Positions 60,005-64,000 of a stretch of DNA of 64,000 bases are shown piece after piece. The position numbers and the translations under genes were made by a program. The stretch comes from B73-G16 sp964611295 (GTDB taxonomy: Bacteria > Desulfobacterota > B13-G15): assembly GCA_964611295.1 (NCBI GenBank), contig CAZSWV010000003.1, forward strand, positions 62,001-126,000, written 5' to 3'. Position 1 is the first letter of the stretch; each line of letters opens with the position of its first letter. Below the pieces are notes generated by a model. It did no database searches. It worked only from the letters and a program-made list of their open reading frames with translations, and had not been told where the DNA came from.

Positions 60005-60976
60005 GTGCTCGAAAAGATCCTGCTTCCGATCGCGGGTGAGCTGAAAGAGGTAGAAGAGGATTTCGAAAGACGCCTTGGCTCGCGTGTACCGCTTGTGACG
60101 GAGATCGCAAAGCACCTGGTCCTAAGCGGGGGCAAACGCATAAGGCCAGCCCTCATGATCCTTTCGGCAAGGCTTTGTGGCTACAGAGGCAAGGGTTACA
60201 TCCCCCTTGCTGGGGCCATAGAGCTTATACATACGGCTACGCTCTTGCACGACGACGTAGTGGACAACGCGGAGATGAGGCGCGGCAACCCCACAGCCAA
60301 TATCCTATGGGGCAATGTGGCAAGCGTCCTGGTAGGAGATTTCTTGCTGAGCCGTGCCTTTTCCATGATGGTAGAGGCCAAGGACCTCAGGGTCCTTGAG
60401 GTGATGGCGGAAACGACCACCCTTTTGGCCGAAGGGGAGACCTTCGAACTCACAAAGACCGCTGACCTTTCCCTGAGCGAGGAGGAGTACTTGGAGATGG
60501 TGGCGCAGAAGACCGCAAGCCTTATGTCGGCTTCGGCGCGCATAGGCGCTATACTGGCCAAGGCAAGCAAAGAGCAGGAGGAGGCGCTGGCCACCTTTGG
60601 GCTCAAGCTCGGCATCGCCTTCCAATTGGTAGACGATTGCCTAGACTACATAGGAAAGGAAGAGGCCTTGGGGAAAAAGGTCGGCTCCGACATAAAGGAG
60701 GGCAAGGTCACCCTTCCCCTTATATGGACATTAGGCCGGTGTAGCTCTGAGGAGAAGGGTTTCATAAGGGACACCCTCCTTGAGGTGGATCCTGATTTAG
60801 AGCGCATAAGAGGGGTTGTGGATTTAGTCCATCAATATGGCGGCATAAGCTACACCTTCAAGAGGGCACAGGAATTCGTGGCAGAGGCCAAGCTGTGCCT
60901 CTCCTCGTTTCCTGACAGGCCCGAAAAGTCCACCCTGATGGAGCTTGCCGATTACCTCTTGTCCCGGGACTCTTGA
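60005..60976 (+). CDS. Polyprenyl diphosphate synthase
   Basis: 323 residues, trans-isoprenyl synthase. GGKRIRPALMI, first Asp-rich motif LLHDDVVDNAEMRRG, and second motif FQLVDDCLDYIG. Residues just before the first motif (IHTATL) are small, which suggests a long-chain (C35-C45) product for quinone side chains, as in IspB/HepB. GTG at 60005 lacks a clear ribosome binding site. It overlaps the convergent J-like gene by 25 nt. Confidence 0.92.
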   Translation: MLEKILLPIAGELKEVEEDFERRLGSRVPLVTEIAKHLVLSGGKRIRPALMILSARLCGYRGKGYIPLAGAIELIHTATLLHDDVVDNAEMRRGNPTANILWGNVASVLVGDFLLSRAFSMMVEAKDLRVLEVMAETTTLLAEGETFELTKTADLSLSEEEYLEMVAQKTASLMSASARIGAILAKASKEQEEALATFGLKLGIAFQLVDDCLDYIGKEEALGKKVGSDIKEGKVTLPLIWTLGRCSSEEKGFIRDTLLEVDPDLERIRGVVDLVHQYGGISYTFKRAQEFVAEAKLCLSSFPDRPEKSTLMELADYLLSRDS

Positions 60977-61464
60977 AAGAGGGGCTCAAAGGCCTTGACA
61001 ACCTCTGCGGGGTCAAGGCCGAGGAACTTGGCGTAAAGTCTGAGGAACCCTTTGACGTAAGTCCAAGGCGGAAGGTCCTTTAGGCATCCTTCCTCTATGG
61101 CCCTTAAGATAGAAGGCCTCACCTTTATTTGCTCTGCTACCTCTTGGAGGGAAAGGCCCATTTTCTGTCTTATCTCCTTAAGGGAATACCCTAAAGGGGC
61201 TTCCCTTTCGGCCTTTTGGACATCTGGGGTCTGTGGATTCACGGCGGGACCTTTCTTCTTTTTTTCCTCTTGCCTTTTCAGTTTTATAGTCCGATAGGCC
61301 TCTTCTATCTCCTGTCTTAAGGCCTCTATTTCCTCCTTGCTCCAAAGGGCTGAAAGGCCTGGACTTTTTGGGTCAAAGACCTTAAGGAGCTTTCTGTAAG
61401 TGGCCTCCACCTCGCTCATAGGGGAATCCGTGTTCAGACCCAAGACCTCGTAGGGGTCCTTCAT
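60952..61464 (-). CDS. J-like domain plus RodZ-type helix-turn-helix protein
   Basis: 170 residues. Residues 1-60 look like a J-domain (DPYEVLGLNTDSPMSEVEATYRKL, then a helix with EIEEAYRTI), but the HPD tripeptide is replaced by FDP, so DnaK stimulation is doubtful. A charged linker (about 63-90) leads to an HTH_25/RodZ-like domain (LKEIRQKMGLSLQEVAEQIKVRPSILRAIEEG, YVKGFLRLYAKFLGLDP). No membrane helix follows, unlike RodZ. ATG at 61464 overlaps the stop of the MinD-like gene (ATGA). Function unknown, perhaps a cytoskeletal or cell-shape adaptor. Confidence 0.78.
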   Translation of the reverse strand: MKDPYEVLGLNTDSPMSEVEATYRKLLKVFDPKSPGLSALWSKEEIEALRQEIEEAYRTIKLKRQEEKKKKGPAVNPQTPDVQKAEREAPLGYSLKEIRQKMGLSLQEVAEQIKVRPSILRAIEEGCLKDLPPWTYVKGFLRLYAKFLGLDPAEVVKAFEPLFQESRDKR

Positions 61465-62360
61465 ACGGTGGCCTCTTTCCCTGCCAACAGCCTCAGGGCT
61501 ATCCCCCTTATACACTGCGACACCTCCGTATAGGGGTATTCCCTAAGGAAGGGACGCCCTCTGTTTACCGCGAAAGGGACCTTTGGGTCAAAGGGGATAT
61601 ATCCGAGGTAAAGGGGCTCTATCTCGAAGTACTTCTTGCAGACCACCTTGAAGGAATAACCCATTTGCTTTTCCTCGTTCCTCCTCACCTGGTTCAAGAC
61701 CACACACAGGCAGAAGTCGAAAAGCCCTTCTTTACACCTCTCCACTGCCGAAGGATCCATGGACTCAAGTACGCGCAAAAGGTCAGCCGGGGTCCTCAGG
61801 GAGACTTCCCTTCCCTCATAAGCCTTGTCCACAAGGTCCCTAAAGGAGGGACCTACCAAGGACCTGAGATAGCGGAAATAGGCCCCCCTTATGAACCTAT
61901 AGACGTTCTCCACCGCTGTCCCTTCTGGGGTGATGACGATGAACTTCTTGTGGGCCAAAAGGAAAAAATCCAAGGTAACCGAAGAGATCCCCGCCCCAAG
62001 GTCTAAAACCACATAATCAGCCTTTATCCCTGTAAGGACCTTTTCCAACCTCCTTTTCACCCTGAACCTGGCCTTTTCGGAGATCCCCCTTATGAGCCCG
62101 CTTATGAACTTCAGGCCCCTTATGGGGGTCTCAAGGAGCAAGCCCTCGTAATCCACCTCCCCATAGAGAAGGTCGTCAAGGGTCCTTTCTGGGAAGGAAA
62201 CCCCAAGGAGGGTATGGAGGTTCGCCCCTCCTGTGAGGTCTAAATCCACCAAGACCACCCTTTTGCCCATATCCGCCAAGGCGATCCCCAAGTTGGCCGC
62301 AAGGAAGCTCTTACCCGTCCCCCCTTTCCCCCCTCCTATTGCCAATAGGACCTGAGACAC
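61461..62360 (-). CDS. MinD/ParA-family ATPase (FlhG/MinD-like)
   Basis: 299 residues. Deviant Walker A GGKGGTGKSFLAANLG, VLVDLDLTGGANLHTLLG, the Walker B-like YVVLDLGAGISSVTLDF and FIVITPEGTAVENVYRF. It has a long insert (about 165-215) and a C-terminal SQCIRGIALRLL, but no amphipathic MinD membrane helix is obvious. This type is often annotated as FlhG/YlxH-like; here no flagellar genes are near. GTG at 62360 starts 3 nt after amrS. It is coupled to the J-like/HTH gene. Confidence 0.88.
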   Translation of the reverse strand: MSQVLLAIGGGKGGTGKSFLAANLGIALADMGKRVVLVDLDLTGGANLHTLLGVSFPERTLDDLLYGEVDYEGLLLETPIRGLKFISGLIRGISEKARFRVKRRLEKVLTGIKADYVVLDLGAGISSVTLDFFLLAHKKFIVITPEGTAVENVYRFIRGAYFRYLRSLVGPSFRDLVDKAYEGREVSLRTPADLLRVLESMDPSAVERCKEGLFDFCLCVVLNQVRRNEEKQMGYSFKVVCKKYFEIEPLYLGYIPFDPKVPFAVNRGRPFLREYPYTEVSQCIRGIALRLLAGKEATV

Positions 62361-62363
62361 GGC

Positions 62364-63374
62364 TTAGAGTTCCACCCCGTCAATGAGTGCCCCACAACGG
62401 GGACAGCGTCCCTTCTGGACCCTGTTCTCCAAAAGGCGAAAGCCCCAGCGTTTTATAAGCAGCTCCCCACACCCATAGCAGTAGGTGTCCTCCCCAGGAG
62501 CACCCGGAACGTTGCCTGAGTAAACGTACCTCAACCCTTCCCTAAGCCCTATCTCCCTTGCCTTTTCCAAGGCGGTGACAGGTGTTGGCGGTACGGTCAA
62601 CAAGCGATAATCTGGATGAAAGGCCGTGACATGCCAGGGGATAGCAGGGTCCACCGATTTGATAAAGGAAGCCAGCTGCCGCAACTGTTCTCGGTCATCG
62701 TTCAAGCCCGGTATGAGGAGGGTGGTGACCTCTACCCATATGCCCAACTGTCTCATACGACTTATGACCGAAAGTACTGGCTCGAGCCTTGCCCCACATA
62801 TTTCTTGGTAAAACTTGTCGCTGAAGGCCTTAAGGTCTACATTCGCCCCATCAAGATAAGGGGCTATGAATTCAAGGGCCTCAAGGCTCATGTAGCCATT
62901 GGTCACAAAGAGGTTCCTAAGCCCCTGGGCCTTGGCCAGCTTTGCGACCTCATAGGCGTACTCGAAAAACACCGTGGGCTCGGTATAGGTGTAGGATATG
63001 CTCCTACACCCCCTCCGCTTGGCCTCCTCCACAATGACCTCAGGAGGAACCCACTCTCCTATCACCTCGCCCCGATCCCTCGGAAGCTGGGAGATGGTCC
63101 AGTTTTGGCAATGTAAACACTTAAAATTGCACCCTACAGTGGCAATGGAGAAGGACCTCGAGCCCGGTTGGAAGTGGAAAAAGGGCTTCTTCTCCACAGG
63201 GTCCACATTGGCGGACACCACCTTGCCATACACCAGGCTATATAACACCCCATCTCGGTTCTCCCTAACGGCACAAAGGCCCCTCTTCCCTTGTGCGATC
63301 ACACACCTATGATGGCAGAGCCCGCAGCGGACCCTTCCGTCTTGCAGCTTTTCGTAGAAAAGGGCCTCCTTCAT
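62364..63374 (-). CDS. amrS: AmmeMemoRadiSam-system radical SAM enzyme (AmrS-like)
   Basis: 336 residues. Radical SAM cluster motif CNFKCLHCQNW (CxxxCxxC), an N-terminal Cys set CGLCHHRCVIAQGKRGLCAVREN, SYTYTEPTVFFEY, TTLLIPGLND, and a C-terminal zinc-ribbon-like pair CYGCGELL / CPRCGALI. The N-terminal four-Cys element and FHFQPGSRSFSIATVGCN are characteristic of AmrS/PflA-like proteins of the AmmeMemoRadiSam group. Its partners (AmmeMemo fold proteins) are not in the window. No ribosome binding site precedes ATG at 63374. Confidence 0.92.
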   Translation of the reverse strand: MKEALFYEKLQDGRVRCGLCHHRCVIAQGKRGLCAVRENRDGVLYSLVYGKVVSANVDPVEKKPFFHFQPGSRSFSIATVGCNFKCLHCQNWTISQLPRDRGEVIGEWVPPEVIVEEAKRRGCRSISYTYTEPTVFFEYAYEVAKLAKAQGLRNLFVTNGYMSLEALEFIAPYLDGANVDLKAFSDKFYQEICGARLEPVLSVISRMRQLGIWVEVTTLLIPGLNDDREQLRQLASFIKSVDPAIPWHVTAFHPDYRLLTVPPTPVTALEKAREIGLREGLRYVYSGNVPGAPGEDTYCYGCGELLIKRWGFRLLENRVQKGRCPRCGALIDGVEL

Positions 63375-63455
63375 CGGTTTTTGAGCTTATCACACGGTGT
63401 TAGCCTTTTCTAGGGGTTGAGGGACCCCGTTGAGACGTGTTATAGGAATGGCTCC

Positions 63456-63953
63456 ATGGAGCGGCTTCCGAGCTATGGGAGGTGTTTTCTCTGTGGCCTT
63501 GAGAACCCACGGGGCCTGAGGCTTGTTTTGTTTGCCGAGGGGGAAGAGGTCTTAACGGAGTTCAAACTTGAGGAGGCCTTCATCGGCTATGAAGGGATCG
63601 TACACGGAGGGGTGCTTGCCGGGATCCTGGATGAGGTCATGTGGTGGGCTGTGGCGTGGCATACTGGAAGGGCTTCCTTTACTACAGAGCTCCTTGTCAG
63701 ATACCGGCGTCCTGCCTTAATAGGCCATACCTTCAGGGCCAAGGGGCGCATCCTCCGTTTCAACCAAAGGATAGTGGAGACAGAGGGGGAGATCTTGGAT
63801 TTGGAGACCGGAGAGGTCTGTACCTCGGGTTCCGGGCGTTATTACCTCCTCAAAGGGGACCGCAATAGGGAGGCCCTTTTGCTTCTCGACTACAGGGCCT
63901 GCTCCGAGGAGGTAAAGCGGAAGTTCCTCGAGGCCAAAGAGGGGAACGATTGA
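63456..63953 (+). CDS. PaaI-type hotdog-fold thioesterase
   Basis: 165 residues. RCFLCGLENPRGLRL (CxxCGxxNPxGL) at the start, YEGIVHGGVLAGILDEVMWWAV (the HGG-loop helix with the active-site Asp/Glu) and TTELLVRYRRPALIG are the family signatures; a C-terminal tail of about 40 residues is extra. It probably hydrolyses an acyl-CoA. ATG at 63456 (AGGA at 8 nt) is preferred over an in-frame TTG at 63417 that abuts its purine-rich tract. The remaining 47 nt of the window hold no further gene. Confidence 0.87.
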   Translation: MERLPSYGRCFLCGLENPRGLRLVLFAEGEEVLTEFKLEEAFIGYEGIVHGGVLAGILDEVMWWAVAWHTGRASFTTELLVRYRRPALIGHTFRAKGRILRFNQRIVETEGEILDLETGEVCTSGSGRYYLLKGDRNREALLLLDYRACSEEVKRKFLEAKEGND

Positions 63954-64000
63954 CCCCCTTAACCTATCCCCATCCCTTGAAGGACCGATAGCATTATGGC

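Noticed and set aside
1..64000. CRISPR arrays, prophage, transposases, rRNA or tRNA genes
   Set aside because: No periodic repeats, transposase-like proteins, phage structural genes or RNA gene signatures were seen outside the N gap.

Overview
The window is 64 kb of dense bacterial chromosome with one 100-N assembly gap at 9324-9423, so it comes from a draft or metagenome-assembled genome. Codon usage is strongly AGG (Arg) and CTT/CTC (Leu), starts are often TTG or GTG, and genes overlap by 4 to 30 nt. The gene set points to an anaerobe. It includes a giant 2-hydroxyglutaryl-CoA-dehydratase-type activase, a double-cubane-cluster reductase pair, an archaeal-type early shikimate pathway (ADH synthase plus DHQ synthase II), pyruvoyl-dependent arginine and AdoMet decarboxylases, TRAP transporters and selenocysteine use. 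Similar combinations are known from Desulfobacterota/Thermodesulfobacteriota-like and Synergistota-like anaerobes, often thermophiles. No rRNA is present, so the lineage is only inferred. No tRNA, rRNA, IS element, prophage or CRISPR array was seen.

Layout. 1-9300: the 3' part of the giant activase, a fumarylacetoacetate-hydrolase-family enzyme, a URO-D-superfamily protein and a DctPQM TRAP transporter; the TRAP part is AT-richer than the rest and ends at the gap. 9896-16072: speD, pyruvoyl arginine decarboxylase, ureohydrolase, an old-yellow-enzyme-family oxidoreductase and a YhaO/YhaN-like (SbcD/SbcC-like) pair. 16076-22486: complete trpEGDCFBA operon behind a leader-peptide attenuator. 22454-30601: complete shikimate/Phe/Tyr operon on the minus strand (ADH synthase, aroB', aroA, tyrA-pheA fusion, chorismate mutase-aroD fusion, aroE, aroK, aroC) behind a second attenuator. 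30591-38206: CYTH protein, SDR, PAS kinase/response regulator/HD-GYP operon, amidohydrolase, MBL hydrolase and ion transporter. 38215-43345: glmU-glmS-uvrD. 43433-49591: selenium cluster (split YedE, TusA-like, double-cubane reductase and activator, YedF, SelD with in-frame UGA-Sec, cysteine desulfurase-like). 49745-64000: orphan TRAP binding protein, truD, transketolase, AICAR transformylase, dnaK, clpB, polyprenyl synthase, J-like/HTH protein, MinD-like ATPase, AmrS-like radical SAM enzyme and a hotdog thioesterase.

The main result is a pair of regulatory leaders built on the same plan. The trp leader encodes a short peptide with WWRW. The aro leader encodes a short peptide with eight consecutive aromatic residues (YWFYFYYW). 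Each is followed by a long hairpin, a Rho-independent terminator, and two mutually exclusive alternative pairings (2:3 and 4:5) that would dismantle the terminator when the ribosome stalls. Together they could make chorismate supply respond to all three aromatic amino acids and Trp synthesis respond to Trp alone. The two operons converge, and their last genes overlap by 33 nt. The second highlight is selD, whose N-terminal UGA is followed by a good bacterial SECIS hairpin; a standard gene caller would truncate this gene.
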